Positions 1 through 6,447 of a DNA stretch of 64,000 bases are shown here, in pieces. A program made the position numbers and the translations under genes. This DNA is from Candidatus Binatia bacterium (GTDB taxonomy: Bacteria > Desulfobacterota > Binatia > Bin18), in the NCBI GenBank assembly GCA_022820725.1, contig JAJEFA010000004.1:246964-310963 (forward strand). The letters are read 5' to 3'. A model generated the notes under the pieces. It was not told the DNA's origin. It did no database searches and saw only the letters and a program-made list of their open reading frames with translations. Position 1 is the first letter of the stretch. Each line of letters begins with the position of its first letter.

Positions 1-369
1 CGCCCAGACGGTCTCCTCAATGAATTTATGGCTCCACCCGTGGGTGGGATTGAGGGCGCCGACATCGAAGAGTTCCTTGAGGGTCTGTCCATGGCTTTCC
101 TGAATCGCGTTGAGGTTGCCGTAGAAGTAGATATGCACCGGGGCCATGTCGAGCTGGAGCGTCGTTGTGGGAACCTTGAGCGCTTCCAGGTCTTCAGGCG
201 CGAGTTTATCGCGTTCCACAACGATAGCTCGGAGAAATGAAGCATTGACCGCACAGGACGAAAGCCGCGTCGCCTCCATAATAGTTTGAATTTTTTCCCG
301 CTCAACCGGACGGTAGGGGAGGAAGTAGCGAATAGAGCGACGCCGGCCAATGACTTCTTTAAATTCCAT
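1..369 (-). CDS. Nitroreductase family protein, N-terminal part (cut by window edge)
   Basis: The first 123 codons of a gene that runs off the left edge. The protein begins MEFKEVIGRRRSIRYFLPYR, the typical N-terminus of NAD(P)H/FMN-dependent nitroreductases, where the Arg-rich R-R-S-I-R-Y-F stretch contacts the FMN phosphate. A conserved-looking 'ATRLSSCAVN' segment follows, as in the substrate-side helix of the family. The start is set by an AGGAGG ribosome binding site seven bases upstream (reads CCTCCT on the plus strand at about 377-382). It is divergent from rpsU. The substrate cannot be told from the sequence, and the C-terminal half lies outside the window. Confidence 0.85.
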   Translation of the reverse strand, partial: MEFKEVIGRRRSIRYFLPYRPVEREKIQTIMEATRLSSCAVNASFLRAIVVERDKLAPEDLEALKVPTTTLQLDMAPVHIYFYGNLNAIQESHGQTLKELFDVGALNPTHGWSHKFIEETVWA

Positions 370-537
370 GAAACAGACCTCCTTGAATGCGGCTGTGGGG
401 CCTCCTTAGCGTAGGGGCGGTTTGCCTGTCAAGGCCGTAAGTCCTTCAATCCCTTGACTTTCTGGGGGAAATCCCTAAGCTGGGCAAAGGAGCGATCCAA
501 CACAGAATCCCCAGTTGGGAGGGGGTGAGTCAGCCGT

Positions 538-735
538 ATGGCAGGTGTACGAGTCAAAGAGAACGAGCCCATTGAAAGTGCTATTCGCCGTTTTAAGAAG
601 CAGTGTGAAAAGGCCGGTATTCTGCAAGAGTTGAAAAAACGCGAACACTACGAGAAGCCCAGTGTCCGTCGTAAGCGCAAGGCCATTGCCGCACGAAAAC
701 GTGCGTTACGCCGCGCAAGTCGATCGATGTATTAA
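538..735 (+). CDS. rpsU: 30S ribosomal protein S21
   Basis: A 65-residue, strongly basic protein that matches bS21 over its whole length. It starts with a beta/loop segment ([18 protein letters not shown]), has the [18 protein letters not shown] centre and ends in a Lys/Arg-rich tail. S21 binds the small subunit near the anti-Shine-Dalgarno end of 16S rRNA and helps initiation. A G-rich ribosome binding site lies about 12 bases before the ATG. It is followed by a strong hairpin terminator and then dnaG, the classical order of the macromolecular synthesis operon. Confidence 0.97.
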   Translation: MAGVRVKENEPIESAIRRFKKQCEKAGILQELKKREHYEKPSVRRKRKAIAARKRALRRASRSMY

Positions 736-774
736 GCCGATGTGTCGCATTGCTTGAGAGATAACGGACTGAGA

Positions 775-809
775 AACACCCACTTGAATAAGGTGGGTGT
801 TTTCTTTTT
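775..809 (+). terminator. Intrinsic terminator between rpsU and dnaG
   Basis: A nine-base perfect stem AACACCCAC (775-783) / GTGGGTGTT (793-801) with a nine-base loop, followed by a T-rich run to about 809. In E. coli an attenuating terminator also separates rpsU from dnaG, keeping primase low relative to S21. The same role is inferred here. Confidence 0.85.
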
Positions 810-844
810 CAGCGCTTTTCCCCTCAGTGATGCGCAGGATCGCT

Positions 845-2671
845 ATGGCATACAAAATCCCCGAAGAGACCCTGACCGAGATTCGCTCCCGAATCAGTAT
901 CGTCGAAGTGATTTCCGTCTATGTCTCTCTGCGCAAAGCGGGAAAGAACTATACCGGTCTGTGTCCGTTCCACGAGGAAAAGACGCCATCGTTCAGCGTC
1001 AACGACGAGCGTGGTTTTTTTCACTGTTTTGGCTGTGGGGAAGGGGGGAACGCGTTCACTTTTTTATGCCGGCTTGAAGGTATCTCCTTTCCGGAAGCCG
1101 TCAAACGCCTGGCGGCCAAGGCCGGGGTCTCGCTGCCACAGGCGCCCGACGACCCGCAGGCGCGGGAGCAGGACCGCCTCTACCGGCTGACGAGTCTGGC
1201 CAAAACCTACTTCCGCCATCGCCTGCTTGATGAGAAGGTCGGCGCTATGGCTCAGCGCTATCTGGCCGAGCGTGGTATCCCCATGGACGTGGCTGAGCGC
1301 TTTCAGCTTGGTTATGCGCCTAACGGCTGGAACGGCCTGGTTCGTTTTCTTGCTAACCGGAAAGCGCCCCTGGACAAGGCTGTCGCGTTGGGGCTGATCG
1401 GCGAACGCAGCGGACGGGACGAACGGAGCAGACCGGGGGCCAACCAGTGGTACGACAAATTCCGCCACCGCCTCATATTTCCGATTACCGATGTGACCGG
1501 CCGACCAGTCGGATTCGGTGGTCGACTCCTGCCTGACCCGCAGCGAGATGCGGGCAGAGAGCGGCCGCAGCCCAAATATCTCAACTCGCCCGAGTCGGCC
1601 TTGTATAAGAAAGGGTCGCTGCTGTACGGCCTTTTCCAGGCCAAAGAGCCTATTCGAGAGACCGGCCGGGTACTTGTGGTTGAAGGCTATACCGACCTCA
1701 TTTCGCTCGTACAACGCGGCTTTCGCGAGACCGTTGCCGTGCTTGGGACCGCCCTGACCCTGGAGCAATTACGCCTGCTCAAACGCTTCTCGACAGACAT
1801 TTATATTTTTTTTGACGGTGATGACGCTGGCCGCCGGGCCGCGACCCGGGCATTTCCGCTGTGCGTTGAAGCCGGACTGACGGGACGCGGGGTTTTCCTG
1901 CCTCAGGGCGAAGACCCGGACTCGTTCGGACAAGCGCATGGGCGGGAGGGGCTCGAAGAATTGATCGACACGGCCTCGCCACTGGAGGAATTCTATTTTA
2001 CACAACACGCCCCGCCCCCTGAGGCATCGGCCTTTCAGCGCGCCCAGGCGGCGAAAGAAGCGGTCGCTGTCTTATCATCCATGACCGACACCATGGCCAG
2101 GGGGGCGCTGTTGACGCAGGTGGCGCAGCGTTTTGGCGTCAGTGAAGAAGAACTTCGCCGGCTCCGACCGGACCGGGCTCCCCGGCCCGCGGCGCGCTCT
2201 TCCGACCAGCAGGCGACCGGGCAGGGCGGCTCCCCCGCCTCGGCCGAACTGGAATTGATTCAACTCATGCTCGTGGACCGGCGGGTCGCGACACATGTTT
2301 GTGAGCGGAACCTGATCCCCGCCTTTCAGGAGTGGGGTGAGGTCGCCGCGGATATCGCCCAAGCCTGGCAGCAGCAGGCCGACCATACGCCGCAAACTGG
2401 CCGGGCCAGTATCGACATTGGAGCCTTTCTCGACCGATTACCGAAACGGGTAGCCGACCATGTCTCGAAAATGTTGACTGAAGAAGCATCTGAAGAATCC
2501 GCGGCGACCCAGGAGCAACTGATGTGGGACTGCATGGAGAAAATCCAGCAGGTGCAACACAAGTCCAAGCGCGTCCGGCTTCAGCGAGAAATTCGGGATG
2601 CGGAGTTGCGCGGAGATGACGCCGGAGTGCGCCAGCGGCTGGAAGCCCTGCGCGCATTAGGGAGGTCGTAG
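845..2671 (+). CDS. dnaG: DNA primase DnaG
   Basis: Synthesises RNA primers for replication with DnaB helicase. The 608-residue protein has a CHC2 zinc finger with ligands visible at C40, H43, C61 and C64, then the RNA-polymerase core. The TOPRIM domain carries the catalytic Glu of 'VVEGYTD' near residue 280 and the Asp cluster 'DGDDAG' near 324-327. A long C-terminal helicase-binding region ends in charged coiled coil. The start MAYKIPEE at 845 is chosen because a longer reading (from 797) begins inside the upstream terminator; an ATG at 830 is a possible alternative. The usual downstream partner rpoD is absent and a tRNA gene follows instead. Confidence 0.96.
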   Translation: MAYKIPEETLTEIRSRISIVEVISVYVSLRKAGKNYTGLCPFHEEKTPSFSVNDERGFFHCFGCGEGGNAFTFLCRLEGISFPEAVKRLAAKAGVSLPQAPDDPQAREQDRLYRLTSLAKTYFRHRLLDEKVGAMAQRYLAERGIPMDVAERFQLGYAPNGWNGLVRFLANRKAPLDKAVALGLIGERSGRDERSRPGANQWYDKFRHRLIFPITDVTGRPVGFGGRLLPDPQRDAGRERPQPKYLNSPESALYKKGSLLYGLFQAKEPIRETGRVLVVEGYTDLISLVQRGFRETVAVLGTALTLEQLRLLKRFSTDIYIFFDGDDAGRRAATRAFPLCVEAGLTGRGVFLPQGEDPDSFGQAHGREGLEELIDTASPLEEFYFTQHAPPPEASAFQRAQAAKEAVAVLSSMTDTMARGALLTQVAQRFGVSEEELRRLRPDRAPRPAARSSDQQATGQGGSPASAELELIQLMLVDRRVATHVCERNLIPAFQEWGEVAADIAQAWQQQADHTPQTGRASIDIGAFLDRLPKRVADHVSKMLTEEASEESAATQEQLMWDCMEKIQQVQHKSKRVRLQREIRDAELRGDDAGVRQRLEALRALGRS

Positions 2672-2720
2672 GAAAACGGCGAGGAGCATGGTATACAAGG
2701 GGCCGCTGAGGCAAGCAGAT

Positions 2721-2794
2721 GGGCCCATAGCTCAGTTGGTTAGAGCGACCGGCTCATAACCGGTTGGTCCCAGGTTCGAGTCCTGGTGGGCCCA
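2721..2794 (+). tRNA. tRNA with CAU anticodon (Ile2 or elongator Met)
   Basis: A 74-base cloverleaf: acceptor GGGCCCA (2721-2727) pairs with TGGGCCC (2787-2793), discriminator A at 2794. The D-arm contains AGCTCAGTTGGTTAGAGC, the anticodon loop is CTCATAA (anticodon CAT), and the T-arm carries GGTTCGAGTCC. CCA is not encoded. The GC-rich anticodon stem and the TTGGTC variable region resemble the isoleucine tRNA whose C34 is modified to lysidine by TilS more than elongator Met, but the two cannot be separated with certainty by eye. Confidence 0.93.
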
Positions 2795-2849
2795 TGCAGG
2801 ACGGAGGGGGCCTCTCCCCACGAGAGTCGGATGTGAAAGGAGGTCATCA

Positions 2850-3599
2850 TTGACCACGCAGATCGCCCAGCTGGTCAGTCTACAAGAGCTTGATCAGCGC
2901 CTTCAGCAGAAAGAGCAGCAACTGGAAGACCTCCATCAGCAGGTTGCCAGCGTCCGGTCCGAGAAGGAGACGCGGCAGCAGGAGGCCGAGGAGCGGCAAC
3001 AGCGTATCAGCGAACTGGAAAGCCAACAGCGCGAGACGGATGGACAACTCAAGCTGGAAGAAGAAAAGATCAAAGAGAAGCGGGTCCGGTTGAACCGGGT
3101 GCGGAATGAACGCGAACAGCTCGCACTCCAGCGCGAAATCGAGTTGATGAAAGAGGCGAATGGCCAGATTGAAGAGAGTATTCTGAGTGTGATGGAGCAA
3201 CTCGAAGAGGAGCGTCAACACCTCGCCGACATCCAAACGCGCCTCGAAGAGCTTGACTCCCAGCTCGCCGAAGAGGCGGTCGAGGTAGAAAAACACATAG
3301 CGGGCCTGGAAGAGGAAGCGCAGGCCGACCGCAGACAACGGGAAGAAATAGTCGCCGATTTGGACGCCAGTCTGTGCGCGCGGTATGAGCGCATCTTCGG
3401 CAATCGTGGCGCCTTGGCCGTTGTGGAAGTCCGCGACGGAACCTGCCAGGGCTGCTATATGCGTATCCCGCCGCATATGTGTAATCAGATCCAGAGTAGC
3501 CAGATACAGGGCAGCAGTGAGATTTTTCACTGCCCGCATCCCTACTGTGGACGGATTGTGTATATACAGGTCGAGGCAGACGGAGTGTCCGGCGCGTAA
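2850..3599 (+). CDS. Coiled-coil C4 zinc-ribbon protein (CT398/DUF164-like)
   Basis: A 249-residue protein of the family with a long helical hairpin and a C-terminal zinc ribbon. Residues about 5-180 are nearly uninterrupted Gln/Glu-rich heptads. The C-terminus has Cys pairs in 'TCQGCYM' and 'HCPHPYCG', which would bind one zinc. Family members are thought to act as adaptor or nucleic-acid-associated proteins, but the exact job is unsettled. Translation most likely starts at the TTG at 2850, since AAAGGAGGT lies six bases upstream and no better ATG fits. It lies directly upstream of rnpB. Confidence 0.85.
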   Translation: MTTQIAQLVSLQELDQRLQQKEQQLEDLHQQVASVRSEKETRQQEAEERQQRISELESQQRETDGQLKLEEEKIKEKRVRLNRVRNEREQLALQREIELMKEANGQIEESILSVMEQLEEERQHLADIQTRLEELDSQLAEEAVEVEKHIAGLEEEAQADRRQREEIVADLDASLCARYERIFGNRGALAVVEVRDGTCQGCYMRIPPHMCNQIQSSQIQGSSEIFHCPHPYCGRIVYIQVEADGVSGA

Positions 3600-3609
3600 T
3601 AGACAGTGT

Positions 3610-3987
3610 GGGAGGAGATTAAACGGTCGCGGTCCTGTACGGCAGGAGCGAGGAAAGTCCGGACTCCGTGGGGCAGGGTGGCTGCTAATGACAGCCTGCC
3701 GCAAGGCAGGGAAAGTGCCACAGAAAAGAGACCGCCGGCCTTATCCGCCGGTAAGGGTGAAAAGGTGAGGTAAGAGCTCACCAATGCCTTGAGAGATCAA
3801 GGACGCTGGGTAAACCCCACCCGGAGCAAGATCAAATAAGAGGAGCCCATACGATGGGCAAGAGCCGCCCCACTCTCCCTCTGGGTTCGATCGCTTGAGC
3901 GTATCGGCAACGATACGCCTAGAGGAATGACCGTTACCTTTCCTTATTAGGGAAGGGCACAGAATCCGGCTTACCGATCTCCTCCCC
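3610..3987 (+). ncRNA. rnpB: RNase P RNA
   Basis: The catalytic RNA that trims tRNA 5' ends. Universally conserved pieces are visible in order: GAGGAAAGTCCGGACTCC (about 3648), ACAGAA (3720), GAGCAAGATCAAATA (3823), GAGGAATGACCGT (about 3920) and ACAGAATCCGGCTTACCGA near the 3' end. The closing helix P1 is a perfect ten-base pairing of GGGAGGAGAT (3610-3619) with ATCTCCTCCC (3977-3986). At least seven T residues follow, so P1 also serves as terminator. Length near 377 nt and the overall layout fit bacterial type A. Confidence 0.97.
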
Positions 3988-4090
3988 TTTTTTTCGAGAA
4001 CTATAGACAAAACTGCCCAAGCCGTCCTGCGTACCATCCTGTGCCTGGGGCGAACTCCGAACTGGAGCTGAATCGTAGGTCGTAAAGCTA

Positions 4091-4282
4091 ATGGAGGAAC
4101 GGACACGTCGTGAAAATTATGACGGGAAGAAAATTCTGGACGAGTTCTATCGCAGACACTTACAAGATTCAGGGATGTCAAAAGAAATATTCGTCTACGA
4201 GTGTGCGCAGGCGGCTGCAACGCGCCAGTCGGTCCAACGATTCGTTGAGGATTTGTTGGGTCGAATTGTGAGCACTGGTTAA
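4091..4282 (+). CDS. Small hypothetical protein
   Basis: A possible 63-residue protein in the 500-base stretch between rnpB and the TIR-like gene. It is charged, with predicted helices in 'KKILDEFYRRHL' and 'QSVQRFVEDLLGRI', and has no motif I recognise. The start has no convincing ribosome binding site, so translation is uncertain. The flanks (3995-4090 and 4283-4495) show no other gene or RNA that I can support. Confidence 0.3.
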   Translation: MEERTRRENYDGKKILDEFYRRHLQDSGMSKEIFVYECAQAAATRQSVQRFVEDLLGRIVSTG

Positions 4283-4495
4283 ACGCATCCTTGCGTGGTA
4301 CATGCGAGCTCCGAACCGAATCAGAAGTCCCATCATATCATGGTACTGTAGAGGTGATCCACCACCATACCCGGCCTCACACCGGTGGACTGGCGGAAGA
4401 CCGTGGAGAATGGAAGGGCGTCAAAAGCGAGGCATCGAGCCGTATCCGATCATATAAAACCCGGGGGATCAGCTTGCCATCGGTATTTCAGTGAC

Positions 4496-5107
4496 CTAGA
4501 ACCTCCGATTTGCCTTGAGCCATTCTCCAACCATAGTGGCGTAGTCATTGAAGGTGAGCTCACTTGGTGTCAGACGTGTTTCACGACAGAGCTTGGGCAG
4601 CACTTTCTTGAAGGCTTGATACCGTTCCCAGATGTGTGCTCCGCCGGGAATATCGCCCTCCGTCTGGTAATCTCGAAGCCAGTTCCTCACAACCTGGACC
4701 GCAACATTCGGGTCGTTGCTATGGACACCAATGTCCTGACCCGAGATGTCAGAAATGAACTTTTGGTAGCGGTATGGTTCTCGGTCTACAACGAGGCAGC
4801 TTCTGTCACTGGTTTGTCGGGAGATGCCCAGGAACAAACCGAGCTCAAAGGGCATATTGAAGCGGGGGAGGCGATTGATTCCATCGAGGCTCGTCCTGGA
4901 AATATCATGATAGCCGAATCGGCATTCATCCATGATTCGAGCGATCTTATCTACCCGGACTTCTCCTGTGTTGGTGATTTCGAGTGTGGTCCGAGGGATA
5001 AATCCGCAATCAAAAACCGTGAAGACGACAGCATCAAATATCCGTTTATACGGCCTGTCAAAAGGGCAGTTAATAAAGACATTGTAGTCGTATCCGGGCG
5101 CAGCCAT
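4496..5107 (-). CDS. TIR-like domain protein, possible NAD-/nucleotide-binding effector
   Basis: A 203-residue cytosolic protein. It opens with a beta-strand motif YNVFINCPFD (residues 8-17) resembling strand A of TIR and SEFIR folds. Further on, 'RFNMPFELGLFLG' (82-94) resembles the N-x-x-F-E-x-G motif of bacterial TIR-like nucleotide-binding domains, where the Glu (E88 here) is catalytic in NADases. The tail (about 140-203) is a separate helical region. The ATG lies ten bases after the stop of a 58-codon gene with its own strong ribosome binding site, so translational coupling is likely. No membrane segment is seen. The family name is unknown to me; the TIR assignment is by motif, and NADase or defence function is inference. 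Confidence 0.65.
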   Translation of the reverse strand: MAAPGYDYNVFINCPFDRPYKRIFDAVVFTVFDCGFIPRTTLEITNTGEVRVDKIARIMDECRFGYHDISRTSLDGINRLPRFNMPFELGLFLGISRQTSDRSCLVVDREPYRYQKFISDISGQDIGVHSNDPNVAVQVVRNWLRDYQTEGDIPGGAHIWERYQAFKKVLPKLCRETRLTPSELTFNDYATMVGEWLKANRRF

Positions 5108-5117
5108 TAACGCCTAC

Positions 5118-5294
5118 TCAGCGCCCTTCTGACATGACCTTATGCACGGCCTTCCGCATGACTTTTCGTGAGATCGCCCCTGTCTTGTGTGACGACTTGA
5201 TGGTGCGTTGTGGTGGCGTTGCAGCATCACCGCTTCCGAGCGTATCGAACTCCCGGGGAGGCGGGGCAGATACAATCTTCGACTTTTTTCCCAT
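5118..5294 (-). CDS. Small basic protein (58 aa) upstream of the TIR-like gene
   Basis: Too short for usual gene-calling cut-offs but well supported. The ATG at 5294 follows an AGGAGG six bases upstream, downstream of a good promoter. The peptide MGKKSKIVSAPPPREFDTLG continues into a Lys/Arg-rich helix-like end (about residues 40-58). The N-terminal half is Pro/Gly-rich and probably disordered. It ends ten bases before the TIR-like gene and is surely co-transcribed with it. A regulator, antitoxin-like partner or anchor is possible; no homologue comes to mind. Confidence 0.6.
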   Translation of the reverse strand: MGKKSKIVSAPPPREFDTLGSGDAATPPQRTIKSSHKTGAISRKVMRKAVHKVMSEGR

Positions 5295-5332
5295 GTTTTT
5301 CCTCCTGTCCCGAAGTGAACGATTACGGCTAA

Positions 5333-5361
5333 ATCATTGCTCTTCCCCTACTGTCTGTCAA
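5333..5361 (-). promoter_or_regulatory. Sigma-70-type promoter for the 58-aa/TIR-like cassette
   Basis: On the minus strand a perfect TTGACA (-35, 5356-5361) is followed after 17 bases by AATGAT (-10, 5333-5338; four of six consensus positions). Expected transcription start is near 5326, about 30 bases before the ATG at 5294. This suggests the cassette is its own transcription unit. Confidence 0.6.
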
Positions 5362-5420
5362 GCTGCGCCCTCGCTTCTCATGGTGATGAGGAGGCGAAAA
5401 GCTGACGCACGCTGATCTGA

Positions 5421-5448
5421 TTGCCGTTTGGGAAAATAGCTCTATAAT
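5421..5448 (+). promoter_or_regulatory. Promoter of the AMIN gene, possibly giving a leaderless mRNA
   Basis: TTGCCG (5421-5426), 16-base spacer, then consensus TATAAT (5443-5448). The expected start of transcription falls at about 5454-5457, and the ATG is at 5457 with no ribosome binding site before it, so the message may begin at or within a few bases of the start codon. Confidence 0.55.
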
Positions 5449-5456
5449 CCCTTTTC

Positions 5457-6329
5457 ATGCTGCCTTTCAGACTGGTGTTGTTGCTGTGTATGGCTGCCCC
5501 TCTGACTATATGGCCAGCCGGGCGGGCTGCGGCGGACGGTGAGGGCAGGGCGACCGTTCAGTCCATAGAAGTCACGGCGGAACACGTGACGATCCATCTG
5601 TCTTCCGCTTCAGTCTATACGCAGGCGGCGTTGCCCAAGGACCCGCTCAATGGGCGGGCCGACCGCTGTTATGTTGATATAGGCGGGGTGTTAGGACGGC
5701 AGGTCGAGCGCTGGTATTTTGGGGATGCGCACCGGGTCGAACGAGTCCGGGTGGCCCAGTTTCAGCCCCAGACGGTGCGCGTTGTGCTTGATCTCCTGAC
5801 CGCGCAGCCCTGTCGGGTCGAGCACGCTGTGAACCCGGATCGGCTGCTGGTCATGGTTGGCCGCTCGACGCGGCAGACCCATACGACCAGCGTACGCCTC
5901 AAGCCGGCTGAACCACCAACTCCGACGGTCCGGCAAGAGCCTCCTCCTGAACAGCAGGTAGATCAAGTCGCCCGGCAGGAACCCGCCGCTGATTTTCAGG
6001 CATCTGGAACGCTTGAATATCTGGACCTGCGCACCCCGTTTTCATCCGAAACCCCACCAACGCAAGCCATCAGTATTTTCGATCAGCAAACAACCGAGGG
6101 AACCGCTTCCCAATTAAGTCTCCTCGATCGACAGACAACTGACGGGGCCGCTTCCCAGTTAAGCCTTCTCGGTCGGCAGACGACCGAGGGAACCGCTTCC
6201 CAATTCAACCTTTTCAGCCAGCAGGCGATCGATGAGAAAGCGCTTCAATTGGCGCCCCGCGGCCTGTATCTGCTGCAGGGGGAAGGCCGAGAGTCGGGTC
6301 CTTCGGCCGCCCCGCGGCTGGAATGGTAA
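5457..6329 (+). CDS. Secreted AMIN-domain protein with tandem-repeat tail
   Basis: A 290-residue exported protein. Residues 1-26 form a signal peptide (LVLLLCMAAPLTIWPAGRAA). Residues about 33-140 form an AMIN-like beta domain ('VQSIEVTAEHVTIHLSS', 'RVRVAQFQPQTVRVVLDL', 'PDRLLVMVG'), a periplasmic module that localises envelope proteins, for instance to peptidoglycan or secretin complexes. The rest is Pro/Gln-rich, probably disordered, and includes four 15-residue repeats. No enzymatic domain follows. The next gene carries a related AMIN domain fused to TolC, so the two probably act at the same envelope site. The start codon coincides with the predicted transcription start. Confidence 0.75.
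   Translation: MLPFRLVLLLCMAAPLTIWPAGRAAADGEGRATVQSIEVTAEHVTIHLSSASVYTQAALPKDPLNGRADRCYVDIGGVLGRQVERWYFGDAHRVERVRVAQFQPQTVRVVLDLLTAQPCRVEHAVNPDRLLVMVGRSTRQTHTTSVRLKPAEPPTPTVRQEPPPEQQVDQVARQEPAADFQASGTLEYLDLRTPFSSETPPTQAISIFDQQTTEGTASQLSLLDRQTTDGAASQLSLLGRQTTEGTASQFNLFSQQAIDEKALQLAPRGLYLLQGEGRESGPSAAPRLEW
6075..6254 (+). repeat. Four tandem 45-bp repeats inside the AMIN gene
   Basis: Units at 6075-6119, 6120-6164, 6165-6209 and 6210-6254, in frame, encode 15-residue repeats of the type L-x-D/G-R-Q-T-T-x-G-x-A-S-Q-x-S. The first three are near-identical and the fourth is diverged, suggesting expansion by slippage or recombination. Confidence 0.85.
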
Positions 6330-6337
6330 GCTCGTCC

Positions 6338-6426
6338 CGTTGCGCCATACAGGTATTTCGGATAGTCGCTGAGTGTACTCGAAGTACTGTTCCTCTATCC
6401 AACTTCGCGTCCCGATGGGCGCAACG
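6338..6426. repeat. Nested imperfect inverted repeat between the AMIN and AMIN-TolC genes
   Basis: Three nested arms: CGTTGCGCCAT (6338-6348) with ATGGGCGCAACG (6415-6426), GGATAG (6360-6365) with CTATCC (6395-6400), and GTACT (6375-6379) with AGTAC (6383-6387) around a CGA loop. It fills most of the 118-base gap. There is no T-run, so it is not a standard terminator. It may be a structured RNA leader for the TolC gene, an mRNA processing site, or a small palindromic insertion. Confidence 0.55.
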
Positions 6427-6447
6427 TCTGACTCATGATGTGACTCA

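Noticed and set aside
28..240. Open frame on the plus strand at the left edge
   Set aside because: It is antisense to the nitroreductase, which has a clear family motif and ribosome binding site.
454..481. Promoter TTGACT/TAAGCT before rpsU
   Set aside because: The -10 match is only three of six, so it was not listed, though the -35 looks reasonable.
4385..5110. Long plus-strand frame opposite the TIR-like gene
   Set aside because: The minus-strand protein has recognisable motifs, a promoter and an upstream partner; the plus frame shows no pattern.
5134..5415. Plus-strand frame of 93 codons
   Set aside because: It lies antisense over the promoter and the 58-codon gene and has no ribosome binding site.
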